Assembly (NCBI GenBank): GCA_947494565.1
Contig: CANLVG010000001.1
Location: 372,001-436,000 of the forward strand
Reading direction: 5' to 3'
Origin: an uncultured Flavobacteriaceae bacterium
GTDB lineage: Bacteria; Bacteroidota; Bacteroidia; Flavobacteriales; Flavobacteriaceae
DNA length: 64,000 nucleotides
The position numbers and the translations under genes were made by a program. Under the pieces are notes generated by a model. That model had not been told where the DNA came from and did no database searches. It worked only from the letters and a program-made list of their open reading frames with translations. How positions within the stretch are numbered: the first letter of the stretch is position 1; each line of letters starts with the position of its first letter. Of the stretch, positions 35,791-45,499 are shown one piece after another.

Positions 35791-36117
35791 TTTGCTGTGA
35801 AAAGCTACTTTTTGTTACATACGTCAAAAGTCGAATTCAACTAGCGTTTTGACGATGGTCTTTCTATGAATTCACTTCCCCTTCCCCACTAGCGCCAGTT
35901 CATAATACGGTCGTAGGCCCACCCGTTTTTTCAAATCTATGTCATGGAAGGTGCTGTGCGGTACATTTTAATTGACGACGGGTATTTCTGGGTTGTTTTT
36001 ATCGATGGGATGTCTGGAAAGAGAGGGAATTACCCTTTCATAAATTAAATGCTCCCCGTGGTCAAGCTCTTTTTTAAAACTGTTGTAATTGACGCTACTT
36101 GCAGCCAAAACACTGCA
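35791..36117. other. Intergenic region, nothing identified
   Basis: These 327 bases lie between the PadR-linked permease and the receptor. I see no terminator hairpin with a T-run, no RNA gene and no exact TAnnTTTG box. The extended reading frame of the receptor begins in it at 36049, but that part does not look like protein. Confidence 0.4.
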
Positions 36118-38565
36118 ATGAGATCTAAACTTCTATGTATTTTATGTTTTATGGGGTATGCAACTAGCCTATGGGCACAGGTTTCAGGTACGGTCTTAAA
36201 CGAAGATGGAAAACCCATAGCCTATGCAAACGCTACCCTTCACACTGTACCCGACGACGCATTACACTCTGGAACAATTACTGATGAAAATGGGAATTTT
36301 GAAATTGAACTTTCCGAGGAAGGAATGTACATCCTTCGTATCAGCTTACTATCCTACCAAACCTGGGCCTCTGAACCCTTTACCATCTCGTCTACATCAT
36401 CACGAAAATCCTTCCCTTCCATTACTATGCGTGAAGATATTACGCAGTTGGATGGCGTTGCCGTAATCGGGCAGCGGAAATTGATACAGCGCACCCAAGA
36501 AGGGAGCGTTATCAATGTTCAGGAAAGTATATTAACAAAAGGGAGTAACGCGTTACAGGTTTTGGAACGGTCTCCCGGAGTGATTTTGGATCGCCGCAAC
36601 AATGGTTTTTCCCTCAATGGCAAGAGTGGCACCTTAATCATGATCAACGGTAAAGTACAACGGATTCCTGTTGCCGATTTAATATCACTGCTGAATGGAA
36701 TGAGTGCCGATAACATTCAAAAAATCGAATTATTGACCAACCCCTCTGCACGTTACGATGTGGATGGAAACGCAGGTATTATTAATATTGTACTGGCCAA
36801 AAACGAAGCTTTAGGTTTAAAGGGCGCCCTTGGCCTCAGTGGTGGATATGGGGAAGGACCCAAACAGACGAGTAATTTTTCCTTAAACTATGGTGGGGAG
36901 CGTAGTTTTGCATTTGGAGCGTATACTTTTTCCTATGATGATTCCTCAAGTGGATGGAAAGGCGAAGGCGTGACGGACCTTCCTGTTCTAGGAGGTAATA
37001 CCGATATCATTTTTACCAGCAATACCCGGCAAATAAATCGGAACCATAACATCAACTTGGGGTATGAATACCGCATATCGGAAGTTGCCTTAGTGGGTGC
37101 CAGTATCCTTTACAACAAGTCGAAACCTTTGGTTTTTACCCAAAACAGGGGGTTGTATGACTTCGTCAGCGACCCCTATCTCGATGCGCGCATCAATTTA
37201 AATGGGGATGGAACAAGAAAGAATACCACGGCCTCTGCCTACTTCGAACAAAAAGGGAAGGACACGGAAAACCAAAGCACTTTTTCGGTAACGACCGATT
37301 ATGTGCACTACAATAGCCAAACCCCAAATTTTGTACGCAGCACCTATTTTGACGAAAACGGGAATTTCTATCAGCCAGATAGTGAGATTTATAATCGAGG
37401 TAACCGTGGATCAAATGAAACCGATATCAAGGTAGGGGTCTTGAAAATGGATTATAAGAAGGAACTCAACGAAAGCCTCGTTTTAGAAGGAGGCTTGAAA
37501 GGTTCCTATTCCCGAACAGGAAATGATGCCCGTATCGAAATACAAGAGGGCGATGACTTTGTTTCTGACGAACGTTTTATCAGTAGGATCGGCACAACCG
37601 AGAAAATTACAGCCCTTTATGCGATGGTCGATAATACTACCAGCGAAAAGTTAAAAACACAGGTAGGTCTCCGTTATGAAAATTGGTCACAAGATTTTGT
37701 CGATGCCACGTTGAACCGAAGTTTTGGCAAGCTTTTCCCATCGGTATTTCTTGAGTATTCCCTTTCAGATACCACGGCATTGAATTTGGCCTATACCAAA
37801 AGAATTACAAGACCCGATTATAGCGATTTGGCCTCTTTTTTGAGTTATAACGGACCAACATCGGTATTCAGCGGTAATCCACAATTGTTGCCGGCCATTT
37901 CGGATAACCTTACCCTCACCTATTCTAACAGATCATTCAGTGTGTCTTTGATCGCATCGGAAGAGAAAAATCCTTTCGCCCGTTTTCAGATCACCAAAAA
38001 TCCTCAAAGTACCGTTGCGGTCATCGCTCCCGTCAATTTGGACTACCAGCGCAGTATGGATATGCAAACGAACATTCCTATTCGCATCAACAACTGGTGG
38101 AATATCAACCTTAATGGCACTCTCGGAATCAGGGAATTCAAATTGTTGCATACCGCGGAAAAAATAACCCATGATTACCTGCATTATAATTTCAGCGGAA
38201 GTCAGACCATGATGCTACCAAAAGACTTCTCCTTAGAGCTTTCGGGTTGGTATACCTCTAAGCATTTTAACGGGAGTACCCAAGTCGACGGTTTTGGTAT
38301 GCTTAATGCTGGACTCAAGAAAACCTTTAAGAATGGCAGTAGCCTCCAGTTCTCGATTACGGATATTTTTGAAAGTTTCGATATCCGTTCACAAGTGGGC
38401 TCTTTAACACGGGAGGCATTTGGTGACGAATTTGAGGTCAACTACAGCTCCGAATCGGGCAGGTCAAGCATATACAATCTAAGTTTCACGTATCCCTTTG
38501 GAAACAGAAAAGTAAGTGAAACCAATAACAGAACCGGGGCGGCCACAGAAAAATCAAGGCTTTAA
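36118..38565 (+). CDS. Outer-membrane beta-barrel receptor (TonB-dependent receptor-like, OMP_b-brl_3 type)
   Basis: An 815-residue outer-membrane protein, started at 36118 because that ATG begins the signal peptide (MRSKLLCILCFMGYATSLWAQ). Domains: carboxypeptidase-regulatory-like beta sandwich (about 22-100, VSGTVLNEDGKPIAYANATL), plug (about 115-235; ALQVLERSPGVILDRRNNGFSLNGKSGTLIMINGK, IEKIELLTNPSARYDVDGNAGIINIVL) and a C-terminal barrel (about 245-800) with many alternating strands. The last strand (NLSFTYPFGNRK) is followed by a short polar tail. This OMP class in Bacteroidetes often sits near PadR or two-component systems. A TonB box was not identified. Ligand unknown. Confidence 0.83.
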   Translation: MRSKLLCILCFMGYATSLWAQVSGTVLNEDGKPIAYANATLHTVPDDALHSGTITDENGNFEIELSEEGMYILRISLLSYQTWASEPFTISSTSSRKSFPSITMREDITQLDGVAVIGQRKLIQRTQEGSVINVQESILTKGSNALQVLERSPGVILDRRNNGFSLNGKSGTLIMINGKVQRIPVADLISLLNGMSADNIQKIELLTNPSARYDVDGNAGIINIVLAKNEALGLKGALGLSGGYGEGPKQTSNFSLNYGGERSFAFGAYTFSYDDSSSGWKGEGVTDLPVLGGNTDIIFTSNTRQINRNHNINLGYEYRISEVALVGASILYNKSKPLVFTQNRGLYDFVSDPYLDARINLNGDGTRKNTTASAYFEQKGKDTENQSTFSVTTDYVHYNSQTPNFVRSTYFDENGNFYQPDSEIYNRGNRGSNETDIKVGVLKMDYKKELNESLVLEGGLKGSYSRTGNDARIEIQEGDDFVSDERFISRIGTTEKITALYAMVDNTTSEKLKTQVGLRYENWSQDFVDATLNRSFGKLFPSVFLEYSLSDTTALNLAYTKRITRPDYSDLASFLSYNGPTSVFSGNPQLLPAISDNLTLTYSNRSFSVSLIASEEKNPFARFQITKNPQSTVAVIAPVNLDYQRSMDMQTNIPIRINNWWNINLNGTLGIREFKLLHTAEKITHDYLHYNFSGSQTMMLPKDFSLELSGWYTSKHFNGSTQVDGFGMLNAGLKKTFKNGSSLQFSITDIFESFDIRSQVGSLTREAFGDEFEVNYSSESGRSSIYNLSFTYPFGNRKVSETNNRTGAATEKSRL

Positions 38566-38595
38566 ATACTATTTACCTCAAAGGGTTATGAAGTA

Positions 38596-40953
38596 CTACT
38601 CCGTTCTTAAACTTTGAACGGGGTTTGCAATAGCTGCTTTTACCGCCTGGAAACTTACGGTCAAAAGCGCAATGCAAATAGCGACAATACCCGCAATTAC
38701 AAATACCAATAAGTTGATCTCAATGCGGTAAGCAAAGCTTTCCAGCCAATTTTGCATACCCCACCAAGCAAGCGGGCCGGCAATTAAAAGAGCGACCAGC
38801 ACCAAACGCATAAAGTCTTTCGACAACAATTGTACAATACCCGAAACACTAGATCCCAATACTTTTCGTACCCCTATTTCCTTTTTACGTTGTTCAGCCG
38901 TATAGGCGGCTAACCCAAATAGCCCTAAGCATGAAATGATGATAGCAATCAATGCGAAGATTTTAGATAAATTTTCGATGAGTCTTTCACTTTTGAACCG
39001 CGCATTAAAGGCATCATCTACGAACTCATATTCAAAAGGGAAAGCGGGATTGTGTTTTTTCATTACACTTTCCATAGTAGAAAGCGTTTCTTTCACGCCG
39101 CTACCAGGCTTGGTTCTTACATATAGGAATTGTGCATCACCGTGATAATTAAAAAACATCACAGGATCACTACTGCCGTACATATCGCCATACAAATAGT
39201 CTTTTACCACCCCTATCACCGTGTAGGATTCATCATCACGTCTAACGGTTTTGCCCAAGGCACTTCCTTTGTCCATTAACTTGGCAAAAGTTTCCGTTAT
39301 TAGAACATTATTGTTGGCATTGTCGATATCATCGCTAAAACCCCTTCCTTCAATGATGTCCATACCCGCCGTCTCAAAAAAACCGGAACTTATGTACCGC
39401 ATCGAAATCACAATATCCTCTGTATCCGTACCTCCTTTCCACTCGAAACCCCAGCTATTGTTCCCTCCTGAAAGGACTTCAGAATTGTTCAACCCGATAT
39501 TTTCGATCATTCCCGATGCAATCATATCCTGTTGAATGGGATCGAAATTTTTAATGATATCGCCGTTTGCTGGAAGCTTGATCAGATTTTCTTTCTCAAA
39601 GCCCAAGTCGCGGCTTTTTACATGGTTTACCTGTTGGTATACGATGATGGTACTAATGATAAATACGATAGATACGGTAAACTGGGCAATTACCAAACCC
39701 TTACGAATCATGGCGGCACTGCCTTGTTTGCCAAGAGTGCCTTTCATAACATCAACAGGTTTGAAAGAGGATAGATAGAACGCTGGATACCATCCGGCCA
39801 AAAGACCACAGATCAAGGTTATGCCAAAAATTGAAAGCATGTGGGAGGCATCGAAAAGTCGAAGTTCCAACTGTTTTTCGATAAGAACGTTGAATTGAGG
39901 TAGCAACACCACTAATAAGAGTACGCTCAGTACAGCTGCAATGAGTGCCGTTATCAGTGCCTCTGCCATAAATTGTGAAATCAATGTTTCTTTCCCTGAA
40001 CCCAATACTTTGCGAACCCCAACTTCGTTGGCCCTTTTTTCACTTCGGGCCGTAGACAGGTTCATGAAATTGACACACGCGATCAAGAGGATGATAATGG
40101 CTATAAGGGCGAATAGGCGTACGTAGGTAATTTGGCCACCCACTTTTTTCCCTCCTTCAAAGTCTGACCTCAAGTACCAATCGTTCATGGAATGAAGGAA
40201 GGCAACCGCGTCTTCGTCCCCTCTTTTAGCTGGAAGGATTTCGCGTACTTTGGCATCGACGACCTCAAAATCAGCTTCTGGGGATAGTTCTACGAAAGTG
40301 TCCGAAAAAAAGTTTCCGTATTCTAACATCCAAGGCCTATCGGCTTCAATTCTTTCAAAAGGGGCGACCCAATCGAACCCATAGCTCACATTGGCCGGCA
40401 AATCTTCAAAAACCCCTGTAATGATGAAGTTGGTGTCATTGTTCACGCGAACTCCCTTGCCCAATACCGAGGTTCCTTCCCCATACAGGTGGGTCGCAGT
40501 TTCTTGCGAAATGACAATGCCTTCGGGTTCATTAAAAGCACTCTCAAGATTTCCCTCTGTAAAATTTAGACTGAACATGTTTAGAAAATCAGGGTCTGCG
40601 AACCTCCCATATTTATTGATAGAATGCTCGCCGTACTCAAAAAGAAGGTCTTCGCCTATGGTGCGGGAACTTCCAACAATTCCTGGTATCTCATCTTTCA
40701 TTGCTTTTGCCAACGGCCCTGGTGTAGATTGAAAAACGGTACGCCATTCTCCTTCAAACAATTGGTTCGTGGGTACATAATATACTTGGTCTTGCTTTTC
40801 GAAATTGCTATCAAAACTTAGCTCGTCCTCGACCCAAAGCAGTATTAGACTGGCACAGGTAATGCCTATAGCCAAACCAAAAATATTAAGGGTACTATAG
40901 CCCTTGTTTCTCCAGAGTGTTCTCCAAGCAATTTTTAGATAGTTCTTTAACAT
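38596..40953 (-). CDS. FtsX/MacB-like ABC transporter permease
   Basis: A 785-residue two-halved permease without the N-terminal prefix of its neighbour. It starts with the typical MLKNYLKIAWRTLWRNKGYSTLNIFGLAIG. The coupling segments EKRANEVGVRKVLGSGKETL and EQRKKEIGVRKVLGSSVSGI mark the two FtsX halves, each preceded by a periplasmic domain. It faces the receptor gene convergently, 30 bases apart. No ATPase gene adjoins. Paralogue of the PadR-linked permease; the two probably share an ATPase encoded elsewhere. Substrate unknown. Confidence 0.87.
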   Translation of the reverse strand: MLKNYLKIAWRTLWRNKGYSTLNIFGLAIGITCASLILLWVEDELSFDSNFEKQDQVYYVPTNQLFEGEWRTVFQSTPGPLAKAMKDEIPGIVGSSRTIGEDLLFEYGEHSINKYGRFADPDFLNMFSLNFTEGNLESAFNEPEGIVISQETATHLYGEGTSVLGKGVRVNNDTNFIITGVFEDLPANVSYGFDWVAPFERIEADRPWMLEYGNFFSDTFVELSPEADFEVVDAKVREILPAKRGDEDAVAFLHSMNDWYLRSDFEGGKKVGGQITYVRLFALIAIIILLIACVNFMNLSTARSEKRANEVGVRKVLGSGKETLISQFMAEALITALIAAVLSVLLLVVLLPQFNVLIEKQLELRLFDASHMLSIFGITLICGLLAGWYPAFYLSSFKPVDVMKGTLGKQGSAAMIRKGLVIAQFTVSIVFIISTIIVYQQVNHVKSRDLGFEKENLIKLPANGDIIKNFDPIQQDMIASGMIENIGLNNSEVLSGGNNSWGFEWKGGTDTEDIVISMRYISSGFFETAGMDIIEGRGFSDDIDNANNNVLITETFAKLMDKGSALGKTVRRDDESYTVIGVVKDYLYGDMYGSSDPVMFFNYHGDAQFLYVRTKPGSGVKETLSTMESVMKKHNPAFPFEYEFVDDAFNARFKSERLIENLSKIFALIAIIISCLGLFGLAAYTAEQRKKEIGVRKVLGSSVSGIVQLLSKDFMRLVLVALLIAGPLAWWGMQNWLESFAYRIEINLLVFVIAGIVAICIALLTVSFQAVKAAIANPVQSLRTE

Positions 40954-41422
40954 GGTTCTGATTTTGGATCTATTCGTAAGCTAGGCGTGTCTTTTGCGCA
41001 AGTGCACTGCAGTAATTTAAAGCATATATTTTAGAGACTAAAACTATGCCAACATATCAAGCGTCTCAATACCAATTCATTACAACGGAATTGATGAAAA
41101 TACCTTTGTTTTACTGTAAAAAATGTTTACACCAAATGTCTACTAATTGTACACCTGAACTACATCGTAAAGAGTTGACATCAGCCAATAGTCCATTGCT
41201 AAAGAAGAAAAGACCATAAAACGAACAGTTTTTAAGACTCCATAGATTTTCCAGACCGGTTGTATTAAACAACTTCCTTATATAACCGACCTCATATGAT
41301 GTTTTCAACACTTCGTTTTTGTATGCTTTGTTGTTAAAATTCCTGATTTAAAAATCCAGCTGACGGTTATCATTTTCTGCATGGACCTTGGGGCTTAATT
41401 TCGTCATCCAATTTGCTCAAAA
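40954..41422. other. Divergent intergenic region, no gene supported
   Basis: These 469 bases separate the minus-strand permease from the plus-strand MBL lipoprotein and should hold both promoters. No exact TAnnTTTG box was found on either strand. A 66-codon minus-strand ORF (41111-41311) exists but lacks conserved character or coding context. No hairpin with a T-run. Confidence 0.4.
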
Positions 41423-42232
41423 ATGGATGGGATAAAAGCAAAACCAAGAGGATTATGCTGGGTATGTATCTTACTGATAGGAATAACAATTCAAAGCTGT
41501 ACCATGGTAAAAGTTAGTGTAAGTGATAAACGAAATCCAGTTCCCCAAACCATGGCGTTCAACGAAAATCTGAAGATTACTGCTTGGGGCGCCATCAAAG
41601 TGAACAAGTCCGATTTTTTTCCATCGAGTTTCCAAATAGTGTCACAAGGGAAAACGATTTACATCGATCCTGTTGAAACAGGTATATCGGAAAAGGCCGA
41701 TTATATATGTATTACCCATGCACATCCTGACCATTATTCCCTGAAAACCATCGAGCGAATCGTTAAACCCGAAACCATATTCATATGCCCGAAAGAGGTC
41801 TCGAAAAAGCTTTCCAAAAAAGGCTATACCATACGGACGGTAGTACCTGATGACCGCATTGAGCTAGACAGTTTAACTATTCAAGCAGTACATGCGTACA
41901 ACACCAAAAATGTATTCTTATGGATAAAGGCGCATCCAAGGTCAAAACAAAACGTAGGCTTCATTTTAACGCTAGGGGGCAACATCCGCGTGTATCATGC
42001 TGGGGACACCGACTACATTCCTGAAATGGAAAAAATCAAGGATATTACCATAGCGATGGTGCCTGTAGGAGGAGACAATCTGACCATGAATATTGATCAG
42101 GCTTCAAAAATCATCAATAAGATCAGACCCAGGCTAGTTATACCAATGCACTATGAATTCAAACATAAGGCCGATTTGACGAAATTCAAATCTCTGGTGG
42201 ATAAGGATATTACAGTTGCCATTTTAGAGTAA
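41423..42232 (+). CDS. Metallo-beta-lactamase fold hydrolase (UlaG-like), lipoprotein
   Basis: A 269-residue MBL-fold protein with an N-terminal lipoprotein signal: hydrophobic run 12-24 and lipobox I-Q-S-C (Cys26). The metal-binding motif THAHPDH (HxHxDH) lies at about 93-99, the bridging aspartate in HAGDTDY (about 190-196) and the final histidine in PMHYEF (about 230-235). This layout fits the UlaG / YfhI-type single-domain hydrolases acting on phosphodiesters or lactones. It would face the periplasm or be membrane-attached. The small membrane protein gene follows 43 bases later. Confidence 0.85.
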   Translation: MDGIKAKPRGLCWVCILLIGITIQSCTMVKVSVSDKRNPVPQTMAFNENLKITAWGAIKVNKSDFFPSSFQIVSQGKTIYIDPVETGISEKADYICITHAHPDHYSLKTIERIVKPETIFICPKEVSKKLSKKGYTIRTVVPDDRIELDSLTIQAVHAYNTKNVFLWIKAHPRSKQNVGFILTLGGNIRVYHAGDTDYIPEMEKIKDITIAMVPVGGDNLTMNIDQASKIINKIRPRLVIPMHYEFKHKADLTKFKSLVDKDITVAILE

Positions 42233-42275
42233 GCCGTAAACGGCCAATATTAAAAGTAGAGATCAATTGGAACAC

Positions 42276-42698
42276 ATGTATGTATCAAGCAAGAACCTTC
42301 TTATTATAGGCAGCCTTTTGAGCTTCCTTGTTGTACTGTTACATATTGCACTCGCCATTAGACCAAAACTTTATGATTATTTCGGAGCTTCAAAGCTTTC
42401 CGAACTTAACGATGAAGGTTCATCGTTTACCGTATGGGTTACACTGGGGTTGGTTCTCATGTTCACCGTTTGGGGGTTTTATGGACTTTCCGGCGCAGGA
42501 ATTGTTAAAGAGCTTCCACAATTGCAGGTAGTACTGATCGGTATCGGTATCATTTACCTATTACGTGCGCTAATGCTTCCTTCGGATATCGTGAAATTTG
42601 CACAACATACCCATCCGTTCCGTTTTATTGTTTTATCGACCGGTTCTTTGTTAGCAGGCTTGTGCTATCTGATGGGTGCACTAATGACAGCCAAATGA
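42276..42698 (+). CDS. Small four-helix membrane protein
   Basis: A 140-residue protein with four hydrophobic helices (about 6-25, 48-68, 79-97 and 114-134). I start at the ATG 42276; the TTG at 42267 would add three residues. The segment FGASKLSELNDEGSSF links helices 1 and 2. It resembles small uncharacterised inner-membrane proteins of Flavobacteria. It lies between the MBL lipoprotein and rsgA on the same strand, 54 bases before rsgA. Function unknown. Confidence 0.65.
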   Translation: MYVSSKNLLIIGSLLSFLVVLLHIALAIRPKLYDYFGASKLSELNDEGSSFTVWVTLGLVLMFTVWGFYGLSGAGIVKELPQLQVVLIGIGIIYLLRALMLPSDIVKFAQHTHPFRFIVLSTGSLLAGLCYLMGALMTAK

Positions 42699-42752
42699 GA
42701 ATTTCAATACATTCGTAAAAGAACGGAACAATCGATAAAAGAAGATAAAAAA

Positions 42753-43820
42753 ATGACACTTGCAGATTTAGGTTACACGACCAGTTTAGCGCACTATCGA
42801 AAAAGCAATAATTGGGATTCTTTCCATATAGGCCGGGTCGTATCCGAACACAGAGACAGGTATGTGGTGAAAACCGATACTGGCGATTTTGAATCCGAAC
42901 TCATTGGTAATATAAGATATACCGCTGAAAACCGGTATGACCTGCCCGCCGTTGGGGATTGGGTCGCCATTTCCGAATATGATAAGGACAAAGCTTTGAT
43001 CCATTACATTTATCCAAGGCATTCGATAATTGAAAGGAAAGCGGTCGGAAAATCAGGACAGGTACAGCTAATCGCCACGAACATTGATTACGGCCTAATC
43101 GTTCAGTCGGTGAACAGGGATTTCAATACGAATAGGCTGGAACGGTATCTTGCCATCTGCAACGTTTCAAGGGTAAAACCCATTATCGTACTCAGCAAAA
43201 TCGATCTTGTAGATGAACTTGAATTGCAAAAGCGTATGCAGCAGATAAATGGACGAATCAAAGGAGTTCCATTGGTGGCCATTAGCAATGAAACCACTAT
43301 AGGGCTAGACAAACTGGAAACGCTTATAAGTGAAGGCAAGACCTATTGTTTATTGGGCTCCTCAGGCGTCGGAAAATCAACGCTCTTGAACAAGCTGTGC
43401 GGTAAGGAACTAATGAACACCGGAGCCATAAGCGAAAGTATCGATAGGGGCAAACACGTCACCAGCCATAGGGAGTTAATTGTTCTAGAAAATGGCGGGA
43501 TCCTGATCGACAACCCAGGAATGAGGGAAGTGGGCCTTACGGATTCCAGCTCAGGAATTGACATAACCTTCGAGGACATCGTAAAATTGTCGAATCATTG
43601 CAAATTCAAGGATTGTAAGCATACGACGGAAATCGGTTGCGCCGTAGTTGAAGCCCTCGAAAACGGTGATATTGATGAGGCGTCCTATGAAAACTATCTA
43701 AAAATGGAACGGGAAAAAATGCATTTTGAATCGACTATCGCTGAACGGCGCCAGAAGGACAAGGATTTTGGAAAAATGGTAAAGCGTTTCAAAAATCAAA
43801 AGCGCAGCGGCAAGGTTTAG
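42753..43820 (+). CDS. rsgA: Ribosome small subunit-dependent GTPase RsgA
   Basis: A 355-residue circularly permuted GTPase that checks 30S ribosomal subunit maturation. N-terminal OB-fold (about 22-95), then the permuted G motifs: NxxD-type ITVLSKIDLV-like stretch (IVLSKIDLVDE, about 145-155), the P-loop GSSGVGKSTLLNKL (about 201-214) and DNPGMRE (about 251-257). The C-terminal zinc site shows Cys and His in HCKFKDCKHTTEIGC (about 281-295). All expected elements are present and the length is standard. Only weakly linked to its neighbours. Confidence 0.93.
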   Translation: MTLADLGYTTSLAHYRKSNNWDSFHIGRVVSEHRDRYVVKTDTGDFESELIGNIRYTAENRYDLPAVGDWVAISEYDKDKALIHYIYPRHSIIERKAVGKSGQVQLIATNIDYGLIVQSVNRDFNTNRLERYLAICNVSRVKPIIVLSKIDLVDELELQKRMQQINGRIKGVPLVAISNETTIGLDKLETLISEGKTYCLLGSSGVGKSTLLNKLCGKELMNTGAISESIDRGKHVTSHRELIVLENGGILIDNPGMREVGLTDSSSGIDITFEDIVKLSNHCKFKDCKHTTEIGCAVVEALENGDIDEASYENYLKMEREKMHFESTIAERRQKDKDFGKMVKRFKNQKRSGKV

Positions 43821-44123
43821 AGAATACCCCAAATGCAACGGCCCCTATTTTCCATTTTTATATTGATTCCTGAAATGTGACCCAAAAACAACATTCTTGG
43901 AACACAGGCATTTTTCTCCCTTTCGTTCTTCCGATCCGGCTTTTCTCAATACTGATCAATGTCATAGATAACTAGGATCACAAATGCTAGATTGCCAACA
44001 GGCTGAAGATATCTTTCATCAAATTGCCAAATACACCTAGTGTTAGGCAAAAGATGCCAAATGGGTATTGTTCGAATAAGGAATAAATGGGCATTGCCTA
44101 TATGCCCATGCTGGCTATAATTT
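43821..44123. other. Intergenic region with an inverted repeat before the CPBP gene
   Basis: 303 bases without a gene. A perfect 8-base inverted repeat, atgggcat (44087-44094) and atgcccat (44102-44109), lies 14 bases before the CPBP start codon and has no T-run. It could be an operator or an mRNA hairpin near the ribosome site. Nothing else is recognised. Confidence 0.4.
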
Positions 44124-44975
44124 ATGAGAGACTATATAAAAAATAATCCGGTTACACTCTTCTTCATACTGACATTACTGATTTCGTGGAGCGGCATTTT
44201 GATTGTAGCAAACCAAACAGGAATCCCTGCCTCTACGGATCAATTTGATAAACTGCTTCCAATTGCCATGATCCCATATTTACTGGGCCCTAGTATTGCT
44301 GGTTTTATTATGATCGGAATAACTAAGGGAAAAGAAGGATTTAGCGCACTATTTAGAAAGCTTTTCAAATGGCGCTTGGGCAGCTCGACCTATCTGATCG
44401 CTATAGGTACCGTACCGATTATTTCGTTTATTTCCCTTTTCATTTTATATCAATTTTCAGAGGTATACATTCCGGATATTGTGACAACCACCGACAAAAT
44501 ACCCTTAATTTTAAGTGGATTGATTTATGGTATACTTGGCGGCGGTCTTTTAGAGGAACTGGGATGGTCAGGATATGCAACTCCCAAACTAAGGGAAAAA
44601 TATAGTGTATTGAAGACCGGTCTGATCATTGGTGCATTTTGGGGGGCATGGCACTTTCTTCCTGTTTTTTGGGGGTCTGGTGATAGTTCAGGTAACTTGG
44701 TGTTATCAAAGTTTTTACCAGGGTTGTTTTTTCACTATGCTGGTTTAATACCTGTGCGGATACTTATAGTCCGGCTTTATGATAGGTCGCTAAGTCTAAT
44801 TCCACCCATACTATTACATGCAACGCTAACAGCGTTCACATTTTTCATCTTCAATATTTCTCAAGTGGGTGTATCCCTTTTTATATATTATGCTCTTTTG
44901 GCTACCCTATTTTGGGTAGTTGTTGCACTTATCAAAAGGAAATCATTCTTAGAACCGACTAAGATTAGAAAATAA
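44124..44975 (+). CDS. CPBP family intramembrane protein (Abi/CAAX protease-like)
   Basis: A 283-residue protein with about eight hydrophobic helices. The CPBP motif 1 region is EELGWSGYATPKLREKY (about 147-163); the usual EExxxR reads EELGWS, so the arginine is replaced by serine. Motif 2 appears as GAFWGAWHFLP (about 173-183) with the metal-ligand histidine, and motif 4 as LLHATLTAF (about 231-239). The family contains CAAX-type proteases and bacteriocin self-immunity proteins. It lies 5' of the peptide secretion cluster but is separated from it by the first comM fragment. Immunity is possible but not shown. Confidence 0.82.
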   Translation: MRDYIKNNPVTLFFILTLLISWSGILIVANQTGIPASTDQFDKLLPIAMIPYLLGPSIAGFIMIGITKGKEGFSALFRKLFKWRLGSSTYLIAIGTVPIISFISLFILYQFSEVYIPDIVTTTDKIPLILSGLIYGILGGGLLEELGWSGYATPKLREKYSVLKTGLIIGAFWGAWHFLPVFWGSGDSSGNLVLSKFLPGLFFHYAGLIPVRILIVRLYDRSLSLIPPILLHATLTAFTFFIFNISQVGVSLFIYYALLATLFWVVVALIKRKSFLEPTKIRK

Positions 44976-45079
44976 AAATACCTCAAAAGCAATGTTGTTA
45001 CGTAAAAACAATATGTAATACAACTCCTCCACTACCGACAGTTTGCAACTGGTGGTCCCGTATGTATCTCAAAACCTAC

Positions 45080-45203
45080 CCCAACCACCCTTCTCGATCC
45101 AAACTCCGATATTGAATCGTCTCGGCAATATGATTACCGTTGGCTTCTGGGGTGTCCTCCAAATCAGCAATGGTACGGGCGACCCTTAAAATGCGATTAT
45201 AGG
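45080..45203 (-). pseudogene. Detached copy of the comM 3' end (fragment A)
   Basis: 124 bases align without gaps to the 3' end of intact comM (54326-54449), with 11 mismatches by my count. On the minus strand the frame is open and encodes the last 40 or so residues of ComM ([20 protein letters not shown] ... REGWLG), closed by TAG. Seven of the 11 changes are synonymous. Similarity weakly continues past the stop (ctaccg-cagtttgc at 45032-45046 and 54277-54291). There is no start or upstream part, so it is a relic and not a gene. The sequence around 45204-45499 shows nothing else except a promoter candidate. Confidence 0.9.
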
Positions 45204-45330
45204 TAACAAGATGGAGGTGATGCTGAAATATCAAAATCGCTCAAAAGAATATAGAAGCACCTTCTTTATACCATTTTTCACACCCTATTGTATCATTTTA
45301 TCTATAAAAATAATTAGTGTTTTCTTTACA

Positions 45331-45338
45331 TAATTTTG
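45331..45338 (+). promoter_or_regulatory. Candidate promoter of the peptide secretion cluster
   Basis: An exact TAnnTTTG box (TAATTTTG) lies 162 bases before the VKOR-fusion gene and inside the cargo block. A second near match, TATCTTTT, is at 45431-45438. Neither has an ideally spaced TTG. Confidence 0.4.
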
Positions 45339-45499
45339 TTCTCGTAAGAATAAACCTTATCTTTTGTGAAAGATAATTGCACCAATCAACCCCGATTCAA
45401 TTGTCTTAACTGTCCATCTCACCAATAAACTATCTTTTACCAAAAAGAATTGGCAGCCCCCCTGCTACTCTCTTTTGTTGAACTTAACCTAAGTCTGAT

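Noticed and set aside
41111-41311. A 66-codon minus-strand ORF in the divergent gap before the MBL lipoprotein gene
   Set aside because: No recognisable domain, no promoter or ribosome site, and it lies across the region that must hold promoters for two divergent genes. Treated as chance.
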